Below, piece by piece: positions 19,243 to 27,952 of a DNA stretch of 41,401 bases; position 1 is the stretch's first letter, and each line of letters starts with the position of its first letter. The stretch spans positions 1 to 41,401 of the forward strand of contig JARBJD010000491.1 of NCBI GenBank assembly GCA_033064195.1. Reading direction: 5' to 3'. This DNA is from Blattamonas nauphoetae. Taxonomy: Eukaryota; Preaxostyla; Oxymonadida. The notes beneath the pieces are model-generated. The model worked only from the letters and a program-made list of their open reading frames with translations. It searched no databases and was not told the origin of the DNA. Both the position numbers and the translations under genes were made by a program.

Positions 19243-21096
19243 ATGAACACACGACAGATCAAAGCTTTAGTGAATAGGTTACTGAATTGCACACAACACT
19301 CTAATAACAAAATCTTTAACATCAGAGAGAATCCAACTCAGATTCTACCAGTATATGATGTCTATGATTCAGATGGAGAGTATGAGGCAAACGATGAAAC
19401 ATATTTCGAGGATTGGTTCAATGGAGGTCTTTCTCCTGAATTAACATTTTATGATGGAACAAAAGTAGTTTCACAGTTTCTGATTGAATTCTTGGGAAAA
19501 CGTGTTCGTGATTGGAGATGTGAAAGAGCATACATAAAGTATCAAGAATATCATCGAAAGTACAATCAGCAAGTGACGCCAATTCCAATCCCAATTCCAG
19601 TGCAAAGACCAATCACGATTCAATCACCTGAATCTCCAATCATTATTGGACAGAAGAGAAACCTGAAATCGATTGGTTCAGACTATGAATTACCAATGAA
19701 GGAGATGAGGTTCGAAGAGGACGATGATGACATAATTCCCAATCCACCAATGTCAATCAGAACAACAGCGTTAAAACACCCAGTGAGAGAGATCAGACAG
19801 TACGAACCGACGACACAGCAAGTGCTCAATAAGTTGGCACATATGAAAGGATTGTTTGATCATCAACAGAGAAATGATTCAGAAGATGAACAGATCAAAG
19901 CTGAGAACTCAATACTGAATAATCAAAAGCAAATGGAACACTTCATTACCTCACACATTCTGGATGCGAATAAGATAAATAGAGACACATTTATTCGAGC
20001 CTCAATTAACAAAACTATTGCGAACGATGATCTTGACTTCATTCTGACTCACACAAAACAAATCCCATTCGGAGGAAGATCATTCCAGGATTGGTGTGAG
20101 GAATTTGATCACAGATGGAGTGTAGCACATCCGAGGAAAATCCAGAGAGAAAAAGGAAGTGACAGAATGAAAATTGATTCACCAATGATACCTATAGCAA
20201 CAGAGAAAATAGTGTATCCTTTTCGATCAAAGATGCAGTTCATGTCGAAAACAATAACAGGTGATCCACAGAAGACTTCAGATAGAAAGGTTCCTCAGAA
20301 TTGTGATCGACCATACTTTTCACCCAAGTTTGGATCCTGGGAAATTGATCTCGTTTTTATCCAATCACCCACTTCGAAAACAGTACTTCAGATCTACCTC
20401 TTTGCCATTAACATCAACACAAAATACCTTGTAGTGATTCCAGTTCTGGATAAATCATGGAGCAAAGTCAAGACTGCAATCAATGATCTGATTGATCATC
20501 GTGGAGTTAAAGTCAACAACATTCGTGGTGATGGAGAAGCCGCATGGACAAGTGGAGAAGCATCAGAGTTTTTCAAGGAACAGAAAGTCAGCACGTATTT
20601 CACGAGCTCACCATTCACTAATCACAACAGAATTGTCGATCGAGTGATCAGAACAATCAGAGATGGATTCCAAGATAATGCGACACAAATGGCCAATCAT
20701 TCGCTGATGAATCAGATGGTGGAATACTACAACATGACTCCACATCAAGCATACTGGAACAAGTTCACTCCACAGCAAGCACAGAACAATAGAGAGATTG
20801 AAGCACTGTACATCTCCAGTTGTGAAGAACAATTAAAGAACATCCAAAGACAACAGACAACCCAGATGTTATGGCGATACAAACCAGGAAACATTCTTTT
20901 GATTCATCTTGATCTGGATAAGACTGTTGCCAAGTTTCAGAAGAAGCGAAGACAGTTTCAATTCGTGGGGAAATTCATTGAATACAAACACGGAAATGTG
21001 GTAGCTACTCTACTGAATGGACTCACATGTCTGTCAAAAGTTGTCTACGTTCCAATCCAACACACGAAGTTCCATGCAGACTCTATTGACGACTGA
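19243..21096 (+). CDS. Polinton integrase, copy B
   Basis: A 617-aa open frame; a retroviral-type DDE integrase that would join the element's ends to host DNA. The N-terminal ~110 residues are variable between copies and contain YFEDWFNGGLSPEL. A Pro/Ile-rich linker and an acidic stretch follow. The catalytic core has WEIDLVF (first Asp), IRGDGEAAW (second Asp) and NHNRIVDRVIRTIRDG, where the third acidic residue appears as Asp. The C-terminus has a small barrel-like segment (YKPGNILLIHLDL) with a basic run KKRRQF. Unlike A and C it lacks the 36-bp unit in the linker. It lies directly after PolB in the same orientation. Confidence 0.93.
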   Translation: MNTRQIKALVNRLLNCTQHSNNKIFNIRENPTQILPVYDVYDSDGEYEANDETYFEDWFNGGLSPELTFYDGTKVVSQFLIEFLGKRVRDWRCERAYIKYQEYHRKYNQQVTPIPIPIPVQRPITIQSPESPIIIGQKRNLKSIGSDYELPMKEMRFEEDDDDIIPNPPMSIRTTALKHPVREIRQYEPTTQQVLNKLAHMKGLFDHQQRNDSEDEQIKAENSILNNQKQMEHFITSHILDANKINRDTFIRASINKTIANDDLDFILTHTKQIPFGGRSFQDWCEEFDHRWSVAHPRKIQREKGSDRMKIDSPMIPIATEKIVYPFRSKMQFMSKTITGDPQKTSDRKVPQNCDRPYFSPKFGSWEIDLVFIQSPTSKTVLQIYLFAININTKYLVVIPVLDKSWSKVKTAINDLIDHRGVKVNNIRGDGEAAWTSGEASEFFKEQKVSTYFTSSPFTNHNRIVDRVIRTIRDGFQDNATQMANHSLMNQMVEYYNMTPHQAYWNKFTPQQAQNNREIEALYISSCEEQLKNIQRQQTTQMLWRYKPGNILLIHLDLDKTVAKFQKKRRQFQFVGKFIEYKHGNVVATLLNGLTCLSKVVYVPIQHTKFHADSIDD

Positions 21097-21201
21097 ACTC
21101 CAGAATTCATTGCAGAATTCGGTCTTCTCTGACCTCAGAACTTCGTTCGCTTCACTTTAATCTAATCTCAAAAATGTTTCAGATATTTTTATTTCATTGA
21201 A

Positions 21202-21561
21202 ATGTCATCACTGAAAATATTAGAACCGTTTGATCCTGAGCAGAAAGAGTTCACAAACATCCACGACTTTCAGAGATACTTGGAGAAGAATAGAAAAGAA
21301 CTGAATGAGTTCACAACCCAGAAACTGAATAGGATGATCCAAATTGATGGATATCGAATAACAAAAATAAGAGGTGAGATAGCACTGAGGAAACGATATG
21401 TTGATGCTTCCACTTCTCCGAATTCACTCTCGATTGATCAAAGATTATCAGACATTGAAGAATCAATTCGAACGCTGACAGACACTCTCAGCATGAGGCT
21501 TCGAAGTCTTGACGAGACCATTGGCAACCTTCTACAAGAGTTCTCTGACCCTTCTGATTAA
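21202..21561 (+). CDS. 119-aa coiled-coil protein, copy B
   Basis: A small protein starting MSSLKILEPFDPEQ. A central heptad-like stretch (IDQRLSDIEESIRTLTDTLS, then LRSLDETIGNLLQEF) predicts a coiled coil, suggesting self-assembly. Function unknown; it may be a structural or regulatory particle protein. Its 3' end overlaps the ATPase gene on the other strand by 30 bases, an unusually tight tail-to-tail arrangement that is also present in copy C. The coding sequence contains a motif related to the 36-bp TTCGAA unit (21,486-21,518), shared by B and C. Confidence 0.75.
   Translation: MSSLKILEPFDPEQKEFTNIHDFQRYLEKNRKELNEFTTQKLNRMIQIDGYRITKIRGEIALRKRYVDASTSPNSLSIDQRLSDIEESIRTLTDTLSMRLRSLDETIGNLLQEFSDPSD
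21486..21518 (+). repeat. TTCGAA-unit-like motif in coiled-coil gene, copy B
   Basis: GAGGCTTCGAAGTCTTGACG followed by AGAC, resembling the mobile 36-bp unit. Both B and C carry it, so it is either an older insertion or a chance likeness. Confidence 0.4.
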
Positions 21562-22371
21562 TCCATCTTTGTTGATCTCATTCAGTGCAACTCCATCTGT
21601 ATTGTATCGAAGAATGATTGCTTCACACTTTTGTTTCCGTTGGTAGACATTCCAGAAATGTTGAATGTCAATTGGGGAGTTCAATTGAGGATAGACTCTG
21701 CTGATTCGTTCTTTGTTGAATCCTCCAAAGATCCACATCGAATCAATGTTTGACTTCATGTCTGCTGATAAACTGAAGAGTTCATGCATCGTCAGAAAGA
21801 AAGTGAATTTCGGTTGTCGATTCTCCAGTAATAAGTCCATCATTGTCATTCTATTTTTGGATGCTCTACGTTCACCTAGGATTCTGCGACAGTCATCAAG
21901 GAGTATAATCGTTTGGAGATTCTTAACTGAGAAGTCATCGATGTAAAGTGAGTCAAAGAGATCCTCTCGACACTCATCTGTAATTCTATCTTGCCACTGG
22001 TTGTCAATAATCTCTTCAAAAGCAGCTTTTGATTGTGACAATTCCAAGAGAAATGGAAGTGCATCATCATATTTGACTTTGACATACGGAACGTTCAGTA
22101 TTGGTTTGAACTTATCAAAGGTTGGATCAATGTTCTTATCAGTGACGAAGACAAAGAGGTGAAAGAGTTCGTTTCTGACTTGAACATTTTGGAGTTTGGC
22201 AACCTCTCGAAGAGCATTGAATGTCTTTCCACTTCCTCTGTTTCCAACAAGGACATTGACACTGTTGCGATTGAAATTTAGGTCTGGATGAATCTGTGAT
22301 TGCACTTCATGAGAAACATTCCTACTAGATGCTTCACTCAGTTTAGCATTCACGTATGCTGTTAGAGACAT
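21532..22371 (-). CDS. DNA-packaging ATPase (FtsK/HerA type), copy B
   Basis: A 279-aa open frame on the strand opposite to its neighbours. Walker A GNRGSGKT lies at residues 43-50 and Walker B TIILLDD at about 154-160, followed by CRRILGERRASKNRM. This fits the A32-like packaging ATPases of Polintons and large DNA viruses, which would pump the element's DNA into a preformed capsid. Ten to twenty residues upstream of Walker A lie NRNSVNVLV, typical of the first strand. It shares a 75-base divergent start region with the next gene. Confidence 0.92.
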   Translation of the reverse strand: MSLTAYVNAKLSEASSRNVSHEVQSQIHPDLNFNRNSVNVLVGNRGSGKTFNALREVAKLQNVQVRNELFHLFVFVTDKNIDPTFDKFKPILNVPYVKVKYDDALPFLLELSQSKAAFEEIIDNQWQDRITDECREDLFDSLYIDDFSVKNLQTIILLDDCRRILGERRASKNRMTMMDLLLENRQPKFTFFLTMHELFSLSADMKSNIDSMWIFGGFNKERISRVYPQLNSPIDIQHFWNVYQRKQKCEAIILRYNTDGVALNEINKDGLIRRVRELL

Positions 22372-22446
22372 TGAGATTTCTTCATTTGTGATTTAACTCT
22401 AATTAAAATATACTTTTGGTTTTTTTATTTTGTATGAAAACACACA
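22372..22446. promoter_or_regulatory. Bidirectional start region, copy B
   Basis: 75 bases between divergent genes. Towards the right: TTTTTTTATTTTGTATG before ATG 22,447. Towards the left: TATATTTTAATTAGAG and TTAAATCACA before the ATPase. The same region in copy C is 29,587-29,647. Confidence 0.55.
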
Positions 22447-23404
22447 ATGTCACAAAAGATAGTGTACGTTCAACCACAAAGAAAAGCACAAGCGAAGAAA
22501 CCAAGAATGAGATACGCTGAGGAAAGTCAAGCAGCATTAAAACGAATCTTTGCTGACGATGACATTCAAACCAGACGCAATGATGCTCTGTGTAGTCTTC
22601 CATCAGCATTAGAATACATCAAGAGAACTGGACGAAATTGGACTGCGAAAATAGAACAATATGGACAAGTTCCTGATGTGATGGTCTACGATAATGATAC
22701 TGGAGACCTGATTGCAGTCAATGGTGCCATGCTAACTCCATACAACAGTAGACCAGTCAAAGAGACATACTATGCGATGAATCCAACACCAGATATGCGA
22801 AGACAGAAACCATACACATCGTTTAATCAAAACCATGGAAGGAAAATCAAAGCTGTACATCGGAATTTCCTCAAGAATGGAACATACGATTTGCCAACCA
22901 ATTATCGAGACATCAGCTATGAAGAGATGAAGACCAAACGATCTCAACAACCATATGCAATAATGAAGAGAGTTGTTGGCGACTTACATGACAAGGCATT
23001 GGGAATAACTCGTGCAAATCAAGGAAACCCGCAAATCTTGAGAAACATGTGTTAGACAATATGGTGTTCAATTCAATTCAATCAAAGTTGCATCACAAAT
23101 GTGGGATCAATGGCTTCATGATCATGTTCAGGACTACAATCCCAGTATGAAACAAAAGAAAGCCTTCAAGGATCAGATTTATCCAGTGTTTCTCCAAATG
23201 ATCACTCAAGATACAACTTCTTAAAAGAATACTTCAATCACTATTCAGATGACATATCGACACTTTGCAATAAACTGAAAGCCAAAGCATTCAAAACAGT
23301 ACAGATGATGATATCGATCAGTACCAATCTGAAATGCCTGGATATTATCGATTTGCACAGTTGGACAGTTCTGGAATGGGAGATATAGATCGAGCAGAAA
23401 TGTG
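22447..23404 (+). pseudogene. Unknown Polinton protein 1 (SQKIVYV), copy B (about two breaks)
   Basis: Begins MSQKIVYVQPQRKAQAKKPR with a basic N-terminus, then YIKRTGRNWTAKIEQYGQVP and YDNDTGDLIAVNGAML. I do not recognise the family. Its place beside the ATPase and before the capsid-side genes suggests a virion or assembly protein; a minor capsid protein is one candidate but no jelly-roll signature is visible. The relative in copy C (28,626-29,586) is also broken, so neither copy in the window is whole. The N-terminal half is highly conserved between the copies. Confidence 0.7.
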
Positions 23405-23446
23405 AATTTAAAAACATTAATATATATTTTTTATTTTTTATAGAAA

Positions 23447-24045
23447 GTGATGCAACCAATTCTAAGTTGTCAATTTACAAAACACACAAGTTCTTCTTCA
23501 GTACCAACATCAATCACCAACAATGTCATCATCGAGGATAGGAGCAAAGCTGGTGTAGATAATAGAGGATCGAAGATGGAGATGGAAAGAGTATGCTCTG
23601 AGCCTGTGGTCATAAATGAACGAGGTGCTTACGATCCACCACTGGAGACATATCCATCAGCCCCATTCAGAGTCGTTCCATACCACTAAGAGAATATACA
23701 TCAAGTATTTCAGCATTCAAAGATCAGCTCCTGCTCGTCTACAAGAATGCATTCGCGTGTGAAAAGAAGTTGTTGAATAATCTCATTGAACCGTCGAAGA
23801 AACTGATCACGAACCAAAGTGATTTATGTGCACTGATTGCGACACTCACTGGAATCAATGATGTGGTGATCGAACTGGATGATTTGTCTGACAAGTGCCT
23901 ATGTCTGAATAAACTCCCAGTGTTTAGAACCATTTTCAAGATCCTTGTTGGTGGAAAAGATATGAGTATTGCCTACAATGAAGCATACAACACTATTCTC
24001 AATTATGGCATTTCTCTGACGAAAGCGTCCCCGCTAAAATTATAA
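23447..24045 (+). pseudogene. Unknown Polinton protein 2 (MMQPILS), copy B (about one break)
   Basis: Starts MMQPILSCQFTKHTSSSSVP, with a Ser/Thr-rich N-terminus, a Pro-rich middle (DPPLETYPSAP) and a helical C-terminal half (NLIEPSKKLITNQSDLCALI, FRTIFKILVGGKDMSIAYNE). No family is recognised. It is preceded by ATTTTTTATTTTTTATAG. Copy C carries an open version (27,953-28,582) that is 36 bases longer at one point owing to a micro-insertion. Confidence 0.7.
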
Positions 24046-24074
24046 ATGAATTGTATTTTTTATTTTTTACATAA
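24046..24074 (+). promoter_or_regulatory. T-rich / TAAATG module of first MAPG gene, copy B
   Basis: TGTATTTTTTATTTTTTACA followed directly by TAAATG. The counterpart is inverted at 27,917-27,945. Confidence 0.55.
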
Positions 24075-24383
24075 ATGGCACCAGGAAGTTTCAACAAACT
24101 CAAAAATATCGGCAAGCAATTCTTTCAATTCATCAAACCTCTAGCTCCAACATTGCTTCAAGTCGGTGGTGGATTGCTCTCTCAAACGAACAGTAAATTT
24201 GGACAAACAGCAGGTGGAATACTCAATGGATTAGGAGGAATGATGGACGTTTATCAACAAAATAAGGCGATCAATCGTCAACAAAAACCACAGATGATTG
24301 AGTACGAACCTCCACGAAATGGACGATACTCCAATGATGATATGCCACTCTCGTCTAATTCCAAAATTCAATTCAAAGGATAA
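24075..24383 (+). CDS. Small Gly-rich MAPG protein 1, copy B
   Basis: 102 aa starting MAPGSFNKLKNIGKQFFQFI, then a hydrophobic Gly-rich middle (LLQVGGGLLSQ, GILNGLGGMM) and a polar Gln/Asn-rich C-terminus. The N-terminal helix is amphipathic. It is the paralogue of the next gene (MAPGWLSKLAGVGK). By analogy with small membrane-active or core proteins of adenovirus-like particles (pVI, pX), it may act in the virion; this is inference. The protein is identical in copy C despite about eight silent base changes, a sign of strong protein-level constraint. Confidence 0.8.
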   Translation: MAPGSFNKLKNIGKQFFQFIKPLAPTLLQVGGGLLSQTNSKFGQTAGGILNGLGGMMDVYQQNKAINRQQKPQMIEYEPPRNGRYSNDDMPLSSNSKIQFKG

Positions 24384-24399
24384 ACATTCACTAGTATTC

Positions 24400-24420
24400 T
24401 AATATTTTTATTTTCCTAAA
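24400..24420 (+). promoter_or_regulatory. Start module of second MAPG gene, copy B
   Basis: AATATTTTTATTTTCCTAAAATG follows 17 bases after the stop of the preceding gene. The T-rich tract lies about 6 bases before TAAAATG. Confidence 0.5.
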
Positions 24421-24720
24421 ATGGCACCAGGTTGGTTATCAAAATTAGCAGGAGTCGGAAAAACAATTCTTCGTGTGGGAGCTCCATTTCTGAATCTCAT
24501 CCCCTTTGTTGGACCACTGATTTCTAAGGTAGCACAGACAGGAATTGAAATGATTCCAGATGTGAAATCGGATCAGCAAATCCATGCAGAAAAGATGGCA
24601 CAATATGAGCAAGCAATGAATGAAGGAAACACTGCGGGTGCAAACAAACTCAGAGGAGAAATACTGAGACTGGAAGAAAAGCTGAAACCGAAAGCGAAGA
24701 AACCAAAAAAGAAAAAGTAA
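24421..24720 (+). CDS. Small basic MAPG protein 2, copy B
   Basis: 99 aa. The N-terminus MAPGWLSKLAGVGKTILRVG matches the preceding gene's MAPGSFNKLKNIGK pattern, so the two look like a tandem duplication. A hydrophobic segment (FLNLIPFVGPLISKVAQTG) follows, then a charged helix, ending in a strongly basic tail (KLKPKAKKPKKKK). The hydrophobic or amphipathic first half with a lysine-rich tail suggests a protein that touches both membrane and DNA in the particle, but function is not established. The capsid-like gene follows 41 bases later. Confidence 0.8.
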   Translation: MAPGWLSKLAGVGKTILRVGAPFLNLIPFVGPLISKVAQTGIEMIPDVKSDQQIHAEKMAQYEQAMNEGNTAGANKLRGEILRLEEKLKPKAKKPKKKK

Positions 24721-24761
24721 CTGTACATAAAACATTAATTTGATTTTTTCTTTTTGATAAA

Positions 24762-25828
24762 ATGAACTCGCATATAACACATCTGACAAACAAAAGAACT
24801 GGAGCTACATCGTTGACTGGAAATACAACTGGATCAATCAAATCACTCGAGATGATATTGGTCAAATTCAACAGCAACTCCAGTCTGAGCATCACATTAC
24901 TTACCTTCTGAATGATGGAGCTCACAGTACTTCTATTCAAGAATTGAAACCATCGGAGAATGCACGGTTTTAAAGGGGACAAGAGATAATCATTCCACTG
25001 ACTGGTAATCAGGATATTTGCCAAATTGATGACTCATTTATTACGTTCACAATGACAGCAACTCTGAAAGTCAACAATTGGAAGACAACTTCTGGAAAAA
25101 TTGGATCGTACATGAATGAGAGAATCTTCATATTCGTTGGACTCAAACATTCGGCATCAATCTTTCGTGACCTTACTGTTCTTCACAACAATCAAAGAAT
25201 CATAAGCACAACAACCAATGATGTATCCATGGAGTCTCACATCTACAACATGATCAAGCCAAAGAGTCAATTGGAGAATCGAAAACACTCACATACGCCT
25301 TGGCAGAATGCTTGGAATCATGACGAATCAGTCGCTGGTGTTTATATTCCATTGTCAGACTTCACAACAACATCTGGAACAGGAGTGTTTCAAGAGACAA
25401 TCGATGTCCCAATTCGTGTGTCAATCAACCTTGAAGATCTTCTCATATTCTCTGGTATGACTGACTATCCAAGATGTCTCTTCGAAGATCTGAAACTCAG
25501 TGTTCACATGAATGAAGATGCATTCGTTTGTTGTTCTGTGAATCCTGAACTCACTTTGATAAATACCCTATCATCAATCGTTAATGGATCCGCCGCAGCA
25601 CCAAAGATAAATGAATCAATTCTCAATTGCATTCAGCATCGTCCATTTTTCTTTAACAATCTGGTAACTTCATCCACAAAGGACTTCGTTCAAATTGGTC
25701 AATCATTTCTGCAACCAACAGTTACAAAGACATTGTTTGTTCAACAGCCAAGAGAACCAGAATTTGTGTGATCAAACATCTCCCACAACTATCGCATTGA
25801 TGAGTATTGCATGAGTAGGATACAAAAG
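24762..25828 (+). pseudogene. Major-capsid-like gene, copy B (broken, cut by junction)
   Basis: Starts MNSH(I/L)THLTNKRTGA after TTTTTGATAAAATG. Recognisable blocks include MESHIYNMIKPKSQLE, NHDESVAGVYIPLSDF and LEDLLIFSGMTDYP. The IPLSD block and overall position fit the double-jelly-roll major capsid protein of Polintons; that assignment is by context and likeness and is moderately sure. This copy has at least one break and ends at the palindrome junction. It differs from copy C by about 12% in a 160-base stretch, mostly silent, which is more than in other genes. Confidence 0.65.
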
Positions 25829-25840
25829 GAAGATGTTGCA
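25820..25840. other. Junction of the two Polintons
   Basis: Left of here the sequence follows copy B's capsid gene; right of here it follows copy C's on the opposite strand. Both run into the junction within the capsid gene, but at different points, so the centre is not a perfect hairpin. A few shared bases (AAGATG) could be microhomology. Confidence 0.7.
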
Positions 25841-27228
25841 TGAACTGACGAACTCTGTCATTGTTTCGTCCGTCACCAAGTTCCTTCAGAGAGATCTCAG
25901 TGATCGCTCCAAATCCTTGATTGCAGCAAATGGTTGTTGTCGGTTGCACAACTACGTTCACTTGAAACAATGAGTGTCAAGTGACAGATTTCCATTCACA
26001 ACAACCATTTGCTGAGTACAATCAATTCCTGTTGCCGTTGGCGTCTTCTGAAATGGATAGAATGAGATCTTTCTGCCGGAATTGTTCCAGGACGATTTGT
26101 GAACATCTGCTTCAGATTCTCTTTCGCACCATCTTTCATTTTGTATCCAGCACTCATGCAATACACATCATCAATCCGATAGTTTGTGACATTTAATGAG
26201 ATGTACTGATCCACGAATTCTGGTTCTGTTGTCACGGCATTGGCTGTTGAACAAACAATGTCTTTGTAACTGTTGGTTGCAGAAATGATTGACCAATTTG
26301 AACGAAGTTCTTTGTGCATGAGGTGACAAGATTGTTCAAGAAATATGGACGATGTTGAATACAATTGAGAATTGCTGCTTTAATAGTTGGTGCTGCTGCT
26401 GTTCCAGTTACGAGTGATGATAGTGTATCTTTCAAAGTGAGTTCAGGATTCACAGAACAACAAACAAACGCATCTTCATTCATGTGCACACTCAATTTCA
26501 AATCGCCAAAGAGACATTTTGGATAGTCAGTCATCCCTGAGAAAATGAGAAGATCTTCAAGATTGATTGACACACGAATTGGTACATCAATAGTGTCTTG
26601 AAACACTCCTGTTCCGGACGTCGTTGTGAAATCCGAAAGTGGAATATAAACACCAGCAACCGATTCATCATGATTCCAAGCATTTTCCAAGGTGTGTGAC
26701 AATGTTTTCGATTCTCCAATTGACTCTTCGGTTTGATCATATTGTAGATGTGAGATTCCATTGATACATCATTGTTTGTTGTGCTGATGATTCTCTGATT
26801 GTTGTGAAGAACAGTAAGGTCACGAAAGATTGATGCTGAATGCTTGAGTCCAACGAAGATGAATATCTCTCATTCATGTACGATCCAACCTTACCAGCTG
26901 TAGTTTGCCAATTATTGAGTTTCAATGTTGCTGTCATTGTGAACGTAATGAATGAATCATCAATTTGACAAATGTCTTGATTACCAGTCAGTGGAATGAT
27001 TATCTCTTGTCCTGTGTAGAATCGTGCATTCTCTGATGGTTTCAATTCTTGAATAGAAGTACTGTGAGCTCCATCATTCATGAGGTAATTAATGTGATGT
27101 TCAGACATGAGTTGCTGTTGTATTTGACCCATGTCATCTCGTGTGTATTCTATCCTTCCAGTGGTATTTCCAGTCAGTGATGATGCTCCAGTTCTTTTGT
27201 TTGTCAGATGTGTTAAATGTGAGTTCAT
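25828..27228 (-). pseudogene. Major-capsid-like gene, copy C (a few breaks)
   Basis: Minus strand, starting MNSHLTHLTNKRTGASSLTG. It extends further towards its C-terminus than copy B's version, with conserved blocks such as YRIDDVYCMSAGYKMKDGAK and, near the junction, GAITEISLKELGDGR. It would form the icosahedral shell if whole; here it has a few breaks. The start is preceded by a T-rich tract and TAAAATG on the minus strand (27,229-27,248). Confidence 0.65.
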
Positions 27229-27269
27229 TTTATCAAAAATAAAAAATTACATTTCTGCTTTAACTCTAG

Positions 27270-27569
27270 TTACTTTTTCTTTTTTGGTTTCTTCGCTTTT
27301 GGTTTCAGCTTTTCTTCCAGTCTCAGTATTTCTCCTCTGAGTTTGTTTGCCACAGAAGTGTTTCCTTCATTGATCGCTTATTCATATTGTGCCACCTTTT
27401 CTGCATGGATTTGTTGATCCGATTTCACATCTGGTATCATTTCAATTCCTGTCTGTGCTACCTTCGAAATCAGCGGTCCAACGAAGGGAATAAGAATTAG
27501 AAATGGAGCTCCAACTCTGAGTATGTTTTTTCCGACTGCTGCCAATTTTGATAACCAACCTGGTGCCAT
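27270..27569 (-). pseudogene. Small basic MAPG protein 2, copy C (one break)
   Basis: The counterpart of 24,421-24,720: the same MAPGWLSKLA N-terminus, hydrophobic segment and Lys-rich tail region, with one break. It is followed on the minus strand by the capsid-like gene, keeping the order seen in copy B. Confidence 0.8.
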
Positions 27570-27607
27570 TTTTAGGAAAATAAAAATATTCGAATACTAG
27601 TGAATTA

Positions 27608-27916
27608 TTATCCTTTGAATTGAATTTTGGAATTAGACGAGAGTGGCATATCATCATTGGAGTATCGTCCATTTCGTGGAGGTTCGTACTCGATCATCTG
27701 CGGTTTTTGTTGACGATTGATCGCCTTATTTTGTTGATAAACGTCCATCATTCCACCTAATCCATTGAGAATTCCTCCTGCTGTTTGTCCAAATTTACTG
27801 TTCGTTTGTGAGAGCAATCCACCACCAACTTGAAGCAATGTTGGAGCTAGAGGTTTGATGAATTGAAAGAATTGCTTGCCGATATTTTTGAGTTTGTTGA
27901 AACTTCCTGGTGCCAT
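27608..27916 (-). CDS. Small Gly-rich MAPG protein 1, copy C
   Basis: 102 aa, identical in amino-acid sequence to the copy B protein although about 8 of 309 bases differ. It has the same T-rich and TAAATG start module (27,917-27,945). The complete absence of amino-acid change argues that both copies descend from elements whose proteins were still in use. Confidence 0.82.
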   Translation of the reverse strand: MAPGSFNKLKNIGKQFFQFIKPLAPTLLQVGGGLLSQTNSKFGQTAGGILNGLGGMMDVYQQNKAINRQQKPQMIEYEPPRNGRYSNDDMPLSSNSKIQFKG

Positions 27917-27952
27917 TTATAGAAAAATAAAAAATACAATTCATTTATAATT

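Larger units (their letters stand above)
11854..25828 (+). mobile_element. Polinton/Maverick copy B
   Basis: A 14-kb plus-strand copy running from outer end to capsid side. It carries the 257-aa gene, 171-aa gene, 129-aa gene, PolB, integrase, coiled-coil gene, ATPase (opposite strand), two unknown genes, two MAPG genes and a capsid-like gene. The capsid end and the far terminal repeat are missing because the element is joined tail to tail with copy C. PolB, the first unknown gene, the second unknown gene and the capsid gene carry a few breaks in total (about five); the others look open. Counted differences from copy C vary from about 2% to 12% along the length. Confidence 0.93.
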
